Below, piece after piece: positions 28,893 to 38,403 of a stretch of DNA of 64,000 bases; positions within the stretch are counted from its first letter, which is position 1, and every line of letters starts with the position of its first letter. Under the pieces are notes generated by a model that had not been told where the DNA came from, ran no database searches, and was given only the letters and a program-made list of their open reading frames with translations. The DNA comes from Archaeoglobaceae archaeon. Its GTDB lineage: Archaea; Halobacteriota; Archaeoglobi; Archaeoglobales; Archaeoglobaceae. The translations under genes and the position numbers were made by a program. The DNA lies in contig JALSOQ010000009.1 of assembly GCA_026986375.1 (NCBI GenBank), positions 62,001 through 126,000 on the forward strand, written 5' to 3'.

Positions 28893-30067
28893 AGTTCGGT
28901 GAGTTCGGCGGGATGTTCGTTCCGGAAGTGCTGATTCCACCGCTGAAGGAGCTCGAAAAGGCTTACAGAGAGCTGAAGGACGATGAGGAGTTTAAGAAGG
29001 AACTTGACTATTACTTGAGAAACTACGCCGGAAGGCCTACGCCTCTCTACTTCGCGAAGAATCTGACTGAAAAATTGGGAGGGGCGAAGATATATCTCAA
29101 GAGGGAGGATCTTCTGCACAGCGGAGCGCACAAGATAAACAACACCATAGGCCAAGCCCTGCTCGCGAAGTTCATGGGAAAGAGCAGGATAATAGCGGAA
29201 ACCGGGGCTGGACAGCACGGAGTTGCTACGGCGATAGCCGGAGCTCTTCTCGGTTTAAAGGTAGACGTTTACATGGGTGCGAAGGACGTGGAGAGGCAGA
29301 AGATGAACGTCTTCAGGATGAAAATATTGGGTGCGAACGTTGTTCCCGTGGAAAGCGGAAGTCAAACGCTCAAGGATGCTATAAACGAGGCTTTGAGGGA
29401 TTGGGTTGCGACTTTCGAACACACCCACTACCTTATAGGCTCTGTAGTTGGCCCTCATCCGTATCCGACGATCGTCCGGGATTTTCAGTCCGTGATAGGG
29501 AAGGAAACCAAGAGACAGATCCTTGAGATCGAGGGAACTCTGCCGGATGCAATCGTAGCCTGCGTTGGCGGTGGAAGCAACGCCATAGGCATATTCCATC
29601 CGTTTATAGAGGATAAAAAAGTTAGACTGATAGGCGTCGAAGCGGCTGGGAAGGGAATAGAGACTGGAAAGCATTCCGCATCTCTTTGTGCCGGAAAGAA
29701 AGGTATTTTGCACGGAATGTTATCCTACTTTTTGCAGGATGAAGACGGACAGATAGCAACGACCCACAGCATAGCGGCCGGCTTGGACTATCCCGGAGTA
29801 GGGCCGGAGCACGCATGGCTTAAGGAGGTCGGAAGGGCAGAATACGTAGCCGTTACGGACGAGCAAGCCCTGAAAGCGTTTTTAGAGCTTTCGAAGACCG
29901 AAGGAATCTTGCCGGCATTAGAATCCGCCCATGCTTTGGCTTACGCCATGGAGCTAGCCAAGGAGATGAGCAGGGATGAGATAATAGTCGTTAATCTGTC
30001 CGGAAGGGGAGATAAGGATTTGGGAATAGTCATGGAGGCGTTGTCATGTTCCGCAAACCAGCTTTGA
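28889..30067 (+). CDS. trpB: Tryptophan synthase beta chain (TrpB1 type)
   Basis: 392 residues. [18 protein letters not shown], then [15 protein letters not shown] with the PLP-binding lysine, [19 protein letters not shown] and the serine-rich phosphate loop. C-terminal NLSGRGDKD is typical of the TrpB1 subfamily that pairs with TrpA. The length and the start [11 protein letters not shown] match TrpB1, not the longer TrpB2. Overlaps trpA by 22 bases. Confidence 0.97.
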   Translation: MKFGEFGGMFVPEVLIPPLKELEKAYRELKDDEEFKKELDYYLRNYAGRPTPLYFAKNLTEKLGGAKIYLKREDLLHSGAHKINNTIGQALLAKFMGKSRIIAETGAGQHGVATAIAGALLGLKVDVYMGAKDVERQKMNVFRMKILGANVVPVESGSQTLKDAINEALRDWVATFEHTHYLIGSVVGPHPYPTIVRDFQSVIGKETKRQILEIEGTLPDAIVACVGGGSNAIGIFHPFIEDKKVRLIGVEAAGKGIETGKHSASLCAGKKGILHGMLSYFLQDEDGQIATTHSIAAGLDYPGVGPEHAWLKEVGRAEYVAVTDEQALKAFLELSKTEGILPALESAHALAYAMELAKEMSRDEIIVVNLSGRGDKDLGIVMEALSCSANQL

Positions 30068-30801
30068 TAACGTTCATAACCGCCGGAGATCCGAACGTTA
30101 AGGCGACGCTCGAATTTTTACTCGTGCTCGACAAGTATTCGGAAGTGATAGAGTTGGGAATTCCTTTCAGCGATCCGATGGCGGACGGGAAGGCGATTCA
30201 GAAGGCTAACGTTCGGGCTTTGAAGGCCGGAACTAAGGTTAGGGACGTTTTCAACGTTGTCAGGGAGTTCAGAGAGTATTCGGACACGCCGGTGGTATTG
30301 ATGACCTACTACAACCCGGTTTACAGGATGGGAGTCGAGAGGTTTGTCAGGGAGGCTAAGGAGAGCGGAGCCAACGCTATGATAGTAGTAGATCTTCCGC
30401 TCGAAGAAGCTGTAGAGTATTTGAGCGTTTGCGAAAAGCACGACATGGGAACGGTGTTCCTCGCGGCTCCTAACACTCCGAACGATAGACTTAAGGCTAT
30501 AGATGAGGCGAGCTCGGCTTTCGTTTACCTAATATCGCTCTACGGAACCACCGGTGCGAGAGATAAGCTTTCTCAGCTTGCGTTTGATTTGCTCAGTAGG
30601 GCCAAGAAGATTTGCTCCAAGCCTTTAGCAGTGGGTTTCGGTGTTTCGAAAGCTGAACACGTCAGGGAGCTTATAAAGGCCGGAGCGGACGGAGTCGTCG
30701 TTGGAAGTGCGATAGTGGACATAATCGGAAGGTATGGCGAGGATGCGGGCGATTACATCGAGGACAAACTTAAGGAGTTGAGGGGTGGACTTAATTTTTA
30801 G
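30046..30801 (+). CDS. trpA: Tryptophan synthase alpha chain
   Basis: 251-residue TIM barrel. Catalytic glutamate in [15 protein letters not shown] and aspartate in [10 protein letters not shown]; phosphate-binding [10 protein letters not shown] and [10 protein letters not shown]. It cleaves indole-glycerol phosphate and passes indole to TrpB. Last gene of the operon, ATG inside trpB. A T-rich stretch follows the stop. Confidence 0.96.
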   Translation: MFRKPALITFITAGDPNVKATLEFLLVLDKYSEVIELGIPFSDPMADGKAIQKANVRALKAGTKVRDVFNVVREFREYSDTPVVLMTYYNPVYRMGVERFVREAKESGANAMIVVDLPLEEAVEYLSVCEKHDMGTVFLAAPNTPNDRLKAIDEASSAFVYLISLYGTTGARDKLSQLAFDLLSRAKKICSKPLAVGFGVSKAEHVRELIKAGADGVVVGSAIVDIIGRYGEDAGDYIEDKLKELRGGLNF

Positions 30802-30827
30802 CTTTATCTTTTTATCTTTATTTATCT
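30802..30827 (+). terminator. T-rich terminator of trp operon
   Basis: Repeated short T tracts (TTTATCTTTTTATCTTTATTT) directly after the trpA stop, without a hairpin, in the style of archaeal termination. Confidence 0.5.
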
Positions 30828-30944
30828 ATGATGATTTCTATAGATGACTATTGCTTAGTATATTCTACACTTGCTCAAGCACCTACATAAATTCGAACAA
30901 AATTTTCTACATCGTTAAATGGATTATCATATGCAAGAAAATTT

Positions 30945-30954
30945 TAAGTATAAT
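30945..30954 (+). promoter_or_regulatory. TATA box for archaellum operon
   Basis: TTTAAGTATA in an A/T-rich 190-base gap. It lies 39 bases upstream of the chosen archaellin start, leaving room for a leader that carries GGAGGTGAG. Confidence 0.5.
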
Positions 30955-30993
30955 TTTCGAGAGAGGATCTTACGGCGAGAGGGAGGTGAGAAG

Positions 30994-31668
30994 GTGGGTT
31001 GGTTGACGGCAATGAGGAAGAGTAGGAAAGGAGCGATAGGCATTGAGACCTTGATCGTCTTCATTGCGTTGGTGCTCGTAGCGGCAGTGAGTGCAGCGGT
31101 TCTAATACAGACGGTCGGCTACCTCCAGCAGAAGGCGACCGCCACCGGAAGGGAGACTACGAAGGAAGTAGCGAGCGGTCTTAAGATCGACAGGATCCTC
31201 GGATACGATCCGAATGCTCCCGGTGGGACGATTGACAAGCTTGCGATATTCGTTGAGACGAACACCGGTGGACAAGCCATCGACCTTAGCAAGACGATAG
31301 TAACTCTCAGCGTCAACGGTCAGACCGCAACGCTCCACTACAACCCGACAGCGTTCTCGGACCTCACATCTGGTAGTAGCAACATATTCAATTCATCTCT
31401 CGCAGCTTGGAACTACACAACCGCCAGCTCCTATGGTATAATCGTCCTGCTCGATCCGGACGGATCTCTTACGAATAACCAGAACACACCGACGCTCAAC
31501 AGCGGAGACAAGGTCGTGCTGACAGTCGATGTCACCAAGGTCTTTGGATCTGGATTCTCGACGAACACAGTGGTCAGCGGTGAGGTCAGACCGGAGCTCG
31601 GTGCTCCGGGTATAATACAGTTCACCACACCGCCTGCCTACACGGTAAACATAATGGAGCTGCAGTAA
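30994..31668 (+). CDS. arlB: Archaellin (archaellum filament protein)
   Basis: 224 residues from GTG 30994, chosen because GGAGGTGA precedes it by a few bases; the longer frame from 30919 would overlap the promoter. The class III signal peptide [13 protein letters not shown] is followed by the hydrophobic [20 protein letters not shown], with archaellum peptidase cleavage expected after RKG. The outer domain contains several NxS/T sequons (for example [11 protein letters not shown]), so N-glycosylation is likely. It is the only archaellin in the cluster. Two T runs between it and arlC suggest partial termination, which would make archaellin the most abundant product. Confidence 0.93.
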   Translation: MGWLTAMRKSRKGAIGIETLIVFIALVLVAAVSAAVLIQTVGYLQQKATATGRETTKEVASGLKIDRILGYDPNAPGGTIDKLAIFVETNTGGQAIDLSKTIVTLSVNGQTATLHYNPTAFSDLTSGSSNIFNSSLAAWNYTTASSYGIIVLLDPDGSLTNNQNTPTLNSGDKVVLTVDVTKVFGSGFSTNTVVSGEVRPELGAPGIIQFTTPPAYTVNIMELQ

Positions 31669-31677
31669 TACTCCCAA

Positions 31678-31704
31678 TTTTTTAACAACACTATTATTTT
31701 TTTT
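31678..31704 (+). terminator. T-run partial terminator after archaellin
   Basis: Runs of six and eight T separated by 13 bases in the 56-base gap between archaellin and arlC. The rest of the operon has no such tract, which fits readthrough at reduced level. Confidence 0.5.
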
Positions 31705-31724
31705 CTTCGAGGAGGTGATTTTCC

Positions 31725-32195
31725 ATGCTTAGAAAGATCATCAAGCTGAAGAGAAAGGGAGGTGAGGAAAAGAAGGAGGTGGAGGTGGAAGAGGAAGTTA
31801 TAGAAGAAAAGAATCCAGAAGAAGTGGAAAAGGAGGCGAAAGAGGAAGAGAGAACGGAAAGCAGGGAGGATATAACTGAAAAGATAATGGACAGGATAAA
31901 CGAAATAGAGAACAGGTTGCCGAGGCTCGACGTTGCGATAGAGAACACGAAGAAGGAAATAGACGAGATAAAGAGCAAGCTTCAGAAGATGGACGATACT
32001 ATGAAGGACGTTATGAGTCTTTATGAGGTTGTCAGCTCTCAGATCAATCCGTTCGTTTCGTCTTCGGGTGTGGTGGATATTGTGGAGTTGAAGAGGAAGG
32101 TTGACGATTTGGAGCAGGACTTCAGGATAATTTTGGATGTTGATCTGGATAAGATAATTGCGGATGTTTTGTATAATGGAGAGGAGGTGAGCTGA
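31725..32195 (+). CDS. arlC: Archaellum motor protein ArlC (FlaC)
   Basis: 156 residues. The N-terminal 50 residues are a Lys/Glu-rich segment (KKEVEVEEEVIEEKNPEEVE), then a coiled coil. The C-terminal half contains MKDVMSLYEVVSSQINPFV and DDLEQDFRIILDVD, which identify FlaC. In euryarchaea ArlC, D and E form the cytosolic ring that links the motor to chemotaxis signalling. GGAGGTGATT precedes the ATG. It is followed after one base by the TTG-start arlD/E. Confidence 0.9.
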   Translation: MLRKIIKLKRKGGEEKKEVEVEEEVIEEKNPEEVEKEAKEEERTESREDITEKIMDRINEIENRLPRLDVAIENTKKEIDEIKSKLQKMDDTMKDVMSLYEVVSSQINPFVSSSGVVDIVELKRKVDDLEQDFRIILDVDLDKIIADVLYNGEEVS

Positions 32196-32196
32196 C

Positions 32197-33003
32197 TTGT
32201 CTGATCAATCTCAGGTTTTGAAGGATAACGAGCTCAAGGAATACCTCAACAAGTTTAAGGGAAGAGTTCCTTCGGTTTTACTTGAGGATCTATACGAAAA
32301 GCTCAAGGGAAAGGGGGTTACAAGGGAGCAGGTGGATAAGATAGTTAAGAAGATAGAGGAGAACTTAACGAACGCGAGAAAGATAGACGAGATATTCAAG
32401 AAACTCGAAAACATAGAGTCTCTGATAAGGCAGAGAATGAAGGAGGAAAGGAAGGAGGCGAAAGTCGAGCCACTTCCTGAATTCCTAAAGCAACAGGAAC
32501 AGCAACCGGCTCAGCAGTATTATCAGCAACCCCAACCGGTTCAACCACAGCAACAGATTCAGCCGCAACAAGTTTCACCCCAACCCGTTCAACCGCAGAT
32601 GGAAGAGCCTCTGCTTCCTAGCCTTCCCACCGAAAAGCCGAGACTCGAAGACGTCCCTCTTCACGATACCAAGGCCATAATGATTCTGCTGAAGTGGATC
32701 GAATTCATGCTCGAAAGGGTCGGACACGAAGGACTTAGGGATGTTCTAAACTACTACGTGGACATAAACTGGATAAGCGAGAAAGTTTTGTTCACAGTTT
32801 TAAGATTCGCCAAGGGAATAAGACTATACCATGAGAGCTCTGACTGGAGACCGGTAGGATACATGAACGTAAAGGACCACATGACTTCTCTGCTGTTCAT
32901 AGAGGCGCTTAGAACCGGAAGGTTCGACAAGGACATCGTGTTGAAGGTGGAGAGAGAAATATATTCGATAAGGAAGGAGGTATCGGAGATAAATGGGTTT
33001 TAG
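32197..33003 (+). CDS. arlD: Archaellum protein ArlD/ArlE (FlaD/E) with Gln/Pro-rich linker
   Basis: 268 residues from TTG 32197 (GAGGAGGTGAGC upstream). The N-terminal helical region (residues 1-90) is joined by a linker of about 36 residues made mainly of Gln and Pro (about 95-130). The C-terminal FlaD/E domain then reads LHDTKAIMILLKWIEFMLERVG and GLRDVLNYYVDINWISEKV. Only one D/E gene is present, so it probably fills both roles. Overlaps arlF by 11 bases. Confidence 0.88.
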   Translation: MSDQSQVLKDNELKEYLNKFKGRVPSVLLEDLYEKLKGKGVTREQVDKIVKKIEENLTNARKIDEIFKKLENIESLIRQRMKEERKEAKVEPLPEFLKQQEQQPAQQYYQQPQPVQPQQQIQPQQVSPQPVQPQMEEPLLPSLPTEKPRLEDVPLHDTKAIMILLKWIEFMLERVGHEGLRDVLNYYVDINWISEKVLFTVLRFAKGIRLYHESSDWRPVGYMNVKDHMTSLLFIEALRTGRFDKDIVLKVEREIYSIRKEVSEINGF

Positions 33004-33430
33004 CACTACCGCCGCATTTGCGGTCTTGTTCATAGCGGGACTGATAGCATTGGGGATAATGTCCGCCACCGTGATCAGTGAGGTCAGGGAACTAAACGAT
33101 CTGCTGAAGGCGAAGGATAAAGCGGAATTATCGCTAAAGACTTCCGATTTCGAAATAGTCAACGTAACCGCCCAAAACGTAACCTCCACAACATACAACC
33201 TGACGGTAATAGTGAGGGATACGGGTTCCACGACGTTCAACTGCACGAAGTTCACGATACTCGTAGATGGAAGGCCGATCGAGTTCACGACCAATGTCAC
33301 GGTTCTCTACCCTTTGCAGTATGCGAAGTTCTACAATTCGAGTTTGAGCGGAACGGTTGGGAGCTCCCATAGACTCGCAGTAATTTCGGATAACGGGTTG
33401 ATCAGGTATGCGTCGTTCGTCGTGGGGTGA
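32993..33430 (+). CDS. arlF: Archaellum stator protein ArlF (FlaF)
   Basis: 145 residues. N-terminal membrane helix (residues 5-27: TTAAFAVLFIAGLIALGIM) followed by a periplasmic beta-sandwich with many NxT/S sequons (NVTAQNVTSTTYNLTV). ArlF with ArlG binds the S-layer and anchors the rotor. Its stop overlaps the possible GTG start of arlG. Family length and position are normal. Confidence 0.88.
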   Translation: MGFSTTAAFAVLFIAGLIALGIMSATVISEVRELNDLLKAKDKAELSLKTSDFEIVNVTAQNVTSTTYNLTVIVRDTGSTTFNCTKFTILVDGRPIEFTTNVTVLYPLQYAKFYNSSLSGTVGSSHRLAVISDNGLIRYASFVVG

Positions 33431-33435
33431 TAGGT

Positions 33436-33885
33436 TTGTCTGGAGAAAGCGCGGCGCAACTGATATTGTTCATAACGGCAGTCCTCATAGCCGCCTCGGT
33501 CTCGGCGGTTATGGTAGTTACCATACAGCAGATATCTTTGGGTATAAAGGAGCAGGGAGATTATTTGAAGAGCGCGATAGCCACGAACTTCAAGATAATA
33601 AACGATCCTCTGAGTATTCCGACGGAGACCGTAAACGGTTATACCGCCTACGTTTTCTACGTTAAGAATATCGGTAATGTTCCGTTTCCGTTTACCAACT
33701 CGTCTATATCGGTTCTGATCGATGGCAACATAATTCCTCCCGCCAACTTCACGACATCTCCTTCGGTTCTCTATCCCGGACAGGTCGGGAAAATAGACGT
33801 TATAACGACTCTTTCTGCGGGAAATCATAGGATTACCGTGATTCTTTCAAACGGAATATCAGACACGCTCGAATTCCAGATATGA
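33436..33885 (+). CDS. arlG: Archaellum stator protein ArlG (FlaG)
   Basis: 149 residues from TTG 33436, preceded by GGGGTGA. A GTG at 33427, overlapping the arlF stop, would add three residues. Membrane helix AAQLILFITAVLIAASVSAVM, then a periplasmic sandwich domain with YVKNIGNVPFPFTNSSISVL and the closing TLSAGNHRITVILSNG. The paired ArlF/ArlG organisation is standard for euryarchaeal archaella. Confidence 0.86.
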   Translation: MSGESAAQLILFITAVLIAASVSAVMVVTIQQISLGIKEQGDYLKSAIATNFKIINDPLSIPTETVNGYTAYVFYVKNIGNVPFPFTNSSISVLIDGNIIPPANFTTSPSVLYPGQVGKIDVITTLSAGNHRITVILSNGISDTLEFQI

Positions 33886-33896
33886 GGTGATGCGCC

Positions 33897-34586
33897 ATGA
33901 GGATGTATTCGGTTCAACTGCCGAACGACGAATTCCACAAGAGACTCGGAGGGGGAATTCCGGTAGGGACGATAGGGCTCATAAAGGGTGAACACGGTAG
34001 CGGGAAGTCGGTAGTCTGTCAGAGAATAACTTACGGACTGCTAAAAAACGACGTTAGCGTTACATACATATCCACACAACTCACGACTTCCGACTTCATA
34101 TCCCAGATGCTCTCGTTGGGTTACGACGTGATCGGTGATATGATAAAGATGAGACTGCTGTTCATACCGGTCTATCCCTTAATCCAAGAGCCTATGAAGA
34201 GGGACAGATTTGCTGACAAGCTCATGAATGCTAAGGAACTTTTCGAGAAGGATGTAATAATAATAGACTGTTTCTCGACGCTTTTGAGAGCGGATTTGGA
34301 TGAAAATTCCGCAGTAAAGCTGATGGGCTTTTTCAAGAGGTTGACGGCTTTGGGTAAGTCTGTAATATTAACCGCCCTCGACGAGCTCGAAAAGAAGGTT
34401 ATGGACGAAATAGAAGGAGCTTGCACGTTCATAGCCGAAACGAGCGTTAGGAAGTTTGGGGCGGACTTGAAGAACGTCATGATGATTAAGAAATACAACT
34501 TGGCCGGCGGGACTTACTCCAAGCAGATCGCGTTTAGAGTTGAGCCCAAGATCGGTCTAATAGTAGAAATAGCGGCGGTAGCATGA
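33897..34586 (+). CDS. arlH: Archaellum ATPase regulator ArlH (FlaH)
   Basis: 229-residue RecA/KaiC-like protein. Walker A GEHGSGKS (31-38) and Walker B VIIIDCFSTL. Catalysis is weak or absent in the family, where ATP binding controls the interaction with ArlI. It starts 11 bases after arlG with GAGGTGATG upstream and overlaps arlI by four bases. Confidence 0.93.
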   Translation: MRMYSVQLPNDEFHKRLGGGIPVGTIGLIKGEHGSGKSVVCQRITYGLLKNDVSVTYISTQLTTSDFISQMLSLGYDVIGDMIKMRLLFIPVYPLIQEPMKRDRFADKLMNAKELFEKDVIIIDCFSTLLRADLDENSAVKLMGFFKRLTALGKSVILTALDELEKKVMDEIEGACTFIAETSVRKFGADLKNVMMIKKYNLAGGTYSKQIAFRVEPKIGLIVEIAAVA

Positions 34587-36235
34587 AGGTCGTAAAGTCC
34601 GAAAGTTTAAGGGAGGCTTTGGAAAGGAATCCGCATCTTAGGAGATATATAGAGGAATTCAGGCGCAGGGAGGGGGTAGTCCCGAATTTCGTCGTCCAGC
34701 TTAGCAGGGACATGAAGGCCTTACCGAGACCCAACATAATATACCCCGTAGGAGATCCCATATTCATCCACATATGGACGGATAGGGAGGGGGACAAGCA
34801 TTACATCGCCATAGAACCAAGGCTAACGCCGGACGAGGAGCCGAAGTATCAGGCTTTGATGGACAGAATGCTCGAAGTCGTTCCCAAAGAGGAAGTTCCG
34901 AGAGATGAGGAAGAGCTTAGCAAGCTTATAGATAAGCTCGTCGAAGAGGTAGTCGAAATAGTTCCAAAGCCAGTTCCGTTTAAGAAAAAGAGGAGATTTT
35001 TCACGCTATCTTTTAGGGAGGAAAAGCTCAAGCTTACGAGGGAAGAGGTGGAGAAATTCAAGTATCTCCTTAAGAGGGACATAATTGGTGTAGGACCTTT
35101 GGAACCTCTTATAAGAGATCCTTACATAGAGGACATCCACGTCATAGGTCCTCACAATGTCCATATAGTCCACAAGATCTTCGACATGCTTCCTACCAAC
35201 ATAGATTTCAGAGACGACATATACATGGTAGAATACCTGAAGAACCTCAGCGAGAGAATAGGGAGGCCTGTAAGCGAGAAGAATCCGATAGTCGATGGAA
35301 CCCTTCCAGACGGAAGCAGAATAAACATAATCTTCAGCACGGACGTCAGCCTTAAGGGTCCCTCCCTTACAATAAGAAAGTTCACCGCCGTTCCTATAAG
35401 CATAACTCAGCTGATAGCTTGGGGAACTCTTTCAGCCGAAATAGCCGCTTACCTCTGGCTCTGCTTGGAATACGGTATGAGCGTATGGGTTAGCGGTGAG
35501 ACAGCAAGCGGTAAGACAACGACACTTAACGCCATAATTCCCTTCATAAAGCCTCAGTCGAAGGTGTTTACGGCCGAGGATACACCGGAAGTTCAGGTTC
35601 CTCATCCAGTCTGGCAACAGCTCTGCACGAGGGAGAGGGGAACTGAAGGTAGGGTAGACCTGTTCGACTTGCTTAGAGCGGCACTGAGGAGCAGGCCGAA
35701 CTACATAATAGTCGGTGAGATCAGAGGAAAGGAAGGAGCCATAGCGTTTCAGGCGATGCAGACTGGACATCCAGTTTTATCGACGTTTCACGCTGGTAGT
35801 GTCAAGAAGCTCATTCAGAGGCTTACCGGAGAGCCTATAAACGTTCCAATCACGTTCATAGACAACCTGAACGTGGTTTTAATACAGCAGGCGGTTTATA
35901 GGCAGGGGCAGTTCCTGAGGAGATGTCTCGTCGTAGAGGAGATAGAAGGCTATTACGAGGAAGTGGGAGGTGTGATAACGAGAACGGTTTTCGAGTGGGA
36001 TGCCGTGAACGACAGGCATATCTTTAGGGGTTTGTACAACTCGTATATACTGGAGACGAAGATAGCCCAGACCGCCGGATTCGAAGATCCGAGGCAGATA
36101 TACGAGGAGATGTTTTTAAGGGCAAGGATACTGCAGAGGATGGTCGAGCTCAAGATATTCAACTACTACGAAGTAGTGAAGATAATATGGGCTTTCTACA
36201 AGAAGGGGCTTAGAGGTTTGCCTTTCAGGTTGTGA
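34583..36235 (+). CDS. arlI: Archaellum motor ATPase ArlI (FlaI)
   Basis: 550-residue hexameric type II/IV secretion ATPase that drives assembly and rotation. Walker A GETASGKT (305-312), Asp box with VFTAEDTPEVQVPH, Walker B region NYIIVGEIRGKEG, His box TGHPVLSTFHA. The N-terminal domain contains the archaeal insertion preceding IGVGPLEPLI. Coupled to arlH by ATGA; arlJ follows. Confidence 0.96.
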   Translation: MKVVKSESLREALERNPHLRRYIEEFRRREGVVPNFVVQLSRDMKALPRPNIIYPVGDPIFIHIWTDREGDKHYIAIEPRLTPDEEPKYQALMDRMLEVVPKEEVPRDEEELSKLIDKLVEEVVEIVPKPVPFKKKRRFFTLSFREEKLKLTREEVEKFKYLLKRDIIGVGPLEPLIRDPYIEDIHVIGPHNVHIVHKIFDMLPTNIDFRDDIYMVEYLKNLSERIGRPVSEKNPIVDGTLPDGSRINIIFSTDVSLKGPSLTIRKFTAVPISITQLIAWGTLSAEIAAYLWLCLEYGMSVWVSGETASGKTTTLNAIIPFIKPQSKVFTAEDTPEVQVPHPVWQQLCTRERGTEGRVDLFDLLRAALRSRPNYIIVGEIRGKEGAIAFQAMQTGHPVLSTFHAGSVKKLIQRLTGEPINVPITFIDNLNVVLIQQAVYRQGQFLRRCLVVEEIEGYYEEVGGVITRTVFEWDAVNDRHIFRGLYNSYILETKIAQTAGFEDPRQIYEEMFLRARILQRMVELKIFNYYEVVKIIWAFYKKGLRGLPFRL

Positions 36236-36245
36236 GGTGGTTGGC

Positions 36246-37898
36246 ATGTATTACGATTACAGGAGGTATGTTAAGTTCGTTCTCCTACCGTCGACGGTCG
36301 TATCTCTGCTAATATTCGTAATCCTGATGTTAACTTTGAGAGCTTTAATCCAGAAGCTCGGTCTTTTTGCCATACTCTTATACAGCGTTCCGCTCTTCGT
36401 TCAGCTCGTCGGTCTGTTGTATCCTAAGATCGTAACGAGCCGTAAAAGGAAGGAAATCGAAGACAACATACACTTCTATATAACGCACATGGGTGCCCTT
36501 GCGACATCGGAAGTTAGCAGAAAAGAGATGATGAAGATACTCTCCGAAAGAAAGGAGTACAAGGCTTTAGCCGAAGAGACAAGAAAAATATACATGCTAA
36601 TGGACAAGTGGAACAAGAATTTGGCTCAGGCCTGCAGGTTTATAGCTAAGAGAACGCCGAGCAAGATATTCGCCGACTTCTTAGACAGAATGGCTCATGA
36701 AATCGACAGTGGAGAGGACTTTAAGGAATTCATAAAGAGGGAGCAGGAGACGGTAATGGACGCGTTCTCGAACGTTTACATGGGTAAGCTATACAGCGTC
36801 GACGTGTTCAAGGAAGTTTACATTTCTTTGATACTTTCCCTTTCGTTCTTCACGGCTTTTGCCATGATCGCTCCGTTTCTCGCCGGATTCAGTGTTAGGT
36901 TCATGCTGATGCTTATGCTGTTCATGTTCGTGGTAATTGAAGTGGGAATTCTCTTCTACCTAAAGACGGTCGTTCCAGTCGATCCAATATGGCAGACTTC
37001 TGGAGAACTCACGAGCGTTGATTGGAAGCTGTATAAGTGGTTCTACATATCCTGCGCAATGTGTTTGGTCGTATTCACGCTCGTTCTACTTGTAAATTAC
37101 GTTTTCAAGGTCTTTAGCATACCCGTTCCGTTCATTATAGCACTCTCCGTTACCCCTTTAATAATACCCGGTTACCTTGCGAGGAAGGAGGAAGTGCTGA
37201 TTAAGAACAAGGACAAGAACGCTCCCTCCTTTATAATGAGTCTGGGTGCATCCGCGTCTGCGAGAGGAGGAAATGTCATAGAATCTCTAAAATATCTAAC
37301 CGCTCACGACTTCGGAGAGCTTACCAAGGACATCGTATCCCTTTACAAGAGGTTGAGCACGAGGATAAATAAGAAGAGGGCGTGGGAAAAGTTCAGCATA
37401 AACACGAACAGCAACCTGATATACAGGTTCATAGATATGTTCGTCGAGGCACTCTACCTTGGAGGAGATCCCAAAGACGCGGCTACGATAGTTTCCAAGA
37501 ACTTTTCGAGAATTAACAGTCTAAGAGAGAGAAGAGACAGAACAGCAAATACATTCGTAGGAATATGCTACGGAGCCATAATAGGAATCGCCATAGCCTT
37601 GTACATATCCTTCGGAGTCGTGAGCGTCATGAACAAGATGTTCTCATCCCTAAACATATCTGGCAGGTTCATTCAGAGCATACTTCATACGGTTTCGAGT
37701 GCCGAAATCGCATATATCAACGCGGTCATACTCGCTATTCTGTTCATTCATTCCGTAATTGCGGCTATCGCTATAAAGATGATAGACGGTGGGAGGTGGA
37801 TGAGCGGATTTCTTCACCTCGTCGGTATGATATGGACTGCCGCAGTTACGGGATACATTTCAGAACTGACGATACACTTCCTGATGGGCAACATATAA
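36246..37898 (+). CDS. arlJ: Archaellum platform protein ArlJ (FlaJ)
   Basis: 550 residues from ATG 36246, preceded by GAGGTGG; a GTG at 36237 is less likely. Multi-pass membrane platform of the type II secretion F superfamily. Hydrophobic clusters lie near residues 12-60, 190-240, 260-315 and in the last 130. Cytoplasmic domains contain MGALATSEVSRKEMMKILS and FIMSLGASASARGGNVIE, the paired T2SSF motifs. Ends the archaellum operon. No archaellum prepilin peptidase gene is in the window. Confidence 0.94.
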   Translation: MYYDYRRYVKFVLLPSTVVSLLIFVILMLTLRALIQKLGLFAILLYSVPLFVQLVGLLYPKIVTSRKRKEIEDNIHFYITHMGALATSEVSRKEMMKILSERKEYKALAEETRKIYMLMDKWNKNLAQACRFIAKRTPSKIFADFLDRMAHEIDSGEDFKEFIKREQETVMDAFSNVYMGKLYSVDVFKEVYISLILSLSFFTAFAMIAPFLAGFSVRFMLMLMLFMFVVIEVGILFYLKTVVPVDPIWQTSGELTSVDWKLYKWFYISCAMCLVVFTLVLLVNYVFKVFSIPVPFIIALSVTPLIIPGYLARKEEVLIKNKDKNAPSFIMSLGASASARGGNVIESLKYLTAHDFGELTKDIVSLYKRLSTRINKKRAWEKFSINTNSNLIYRFIDMFVEALYLGGDPKDAATIVSKNFSRINSLRERRDRTANTFVGICYGAIIGIAIALYISFGVVSVMNKMFSSLNISGRFIQSILHTVSSAEIAYINAVILAILFIHSVIAAIAIKMIDGGRWMSGFLHLVGMIWTAAVTGYISELTIHFLMGNI

Positions 37899-37909
37899 CT
37901 TACTAAGAC

Positions 37910-37935
37910 TTTTTAAGAAATTTTTTATTTTATTA
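37910..37935 (+). terminator. T-rich terminator of archaellum operon
   Basis: T5 and T6 runs plus TTTTATT directly after arlJ; no hairpin. The following 130 bases up to the regulator gene are A/T-rich and hold a second promoter-like TTTTTTATAGTA near 37998. Confidence 0.5.
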
Positions 37936-38067
37936 TCTACAAAAAATACTTCGAATATAGGCTATCTACCATATTGTATTTCTCGCATCGAAAGTTTTTT
38001 ATAGTATGAGGCCTTCAATAATTTTGAATATTATTACAATGATGATGATGAATGAGGGGGTGAGGGG

Positions 38068-38403
38068 GTGTTCGACTCGTGCATACTGACGATAGACCCG
38101 CACATCCTAAGATCGATAAACAAAAGCTCCCTTAGAAAGAAAGTTCTTTTATATTTAGATTCGATATATCCTAACGCTGACTACCTAACAAACATCGCCA
38201 GAATGATAGGTAGCGATCCTTCTAACGTCTTGGGGTGTCTCAGGGGGATGGGAAACAGATACAACGGTAACAGCTCTTTGATCGAACTCGGACTCGTCGA
38301 AGTAGTTGAAAGGGACGGTTACAAGTATTACAGGATTACGGAGTTGGGTAGGAAGGTGGCGAAGCACATAAAGGAGTTCTACAGGGGGTTCCTGCATGCT
38401 TGA
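38068..38403 (+). CDS. Winged-helix transcriptional regulator downstream of archaellum operon
   Basis: 111 residues from GTG 38068, preceded by GGGGGTGAG. A helix-turn-helix is visible in [20 protein letters not shown] followed by [20 protein letters not shown], then a wing ([20 protein letters not shown]). The layout resembles the small euryarchaeal regulators around archaellum loci, of which EarA in Methanococcus activates fla transcription. I cannot confirm orthology by reading. It overlaps the next gene by eight bases, so the two are co-expressed. Confidence 0.75.
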   Translation: MFDSCILTIDPHILRSINKSSLRKKVLLYLDSIYPNADYLTNIARMIGSDPSNVLGCLRGMGNRYNGNSSLIELGLVEVVERDGYKYYRITELGRKVAKHIKEFYRGFLHA

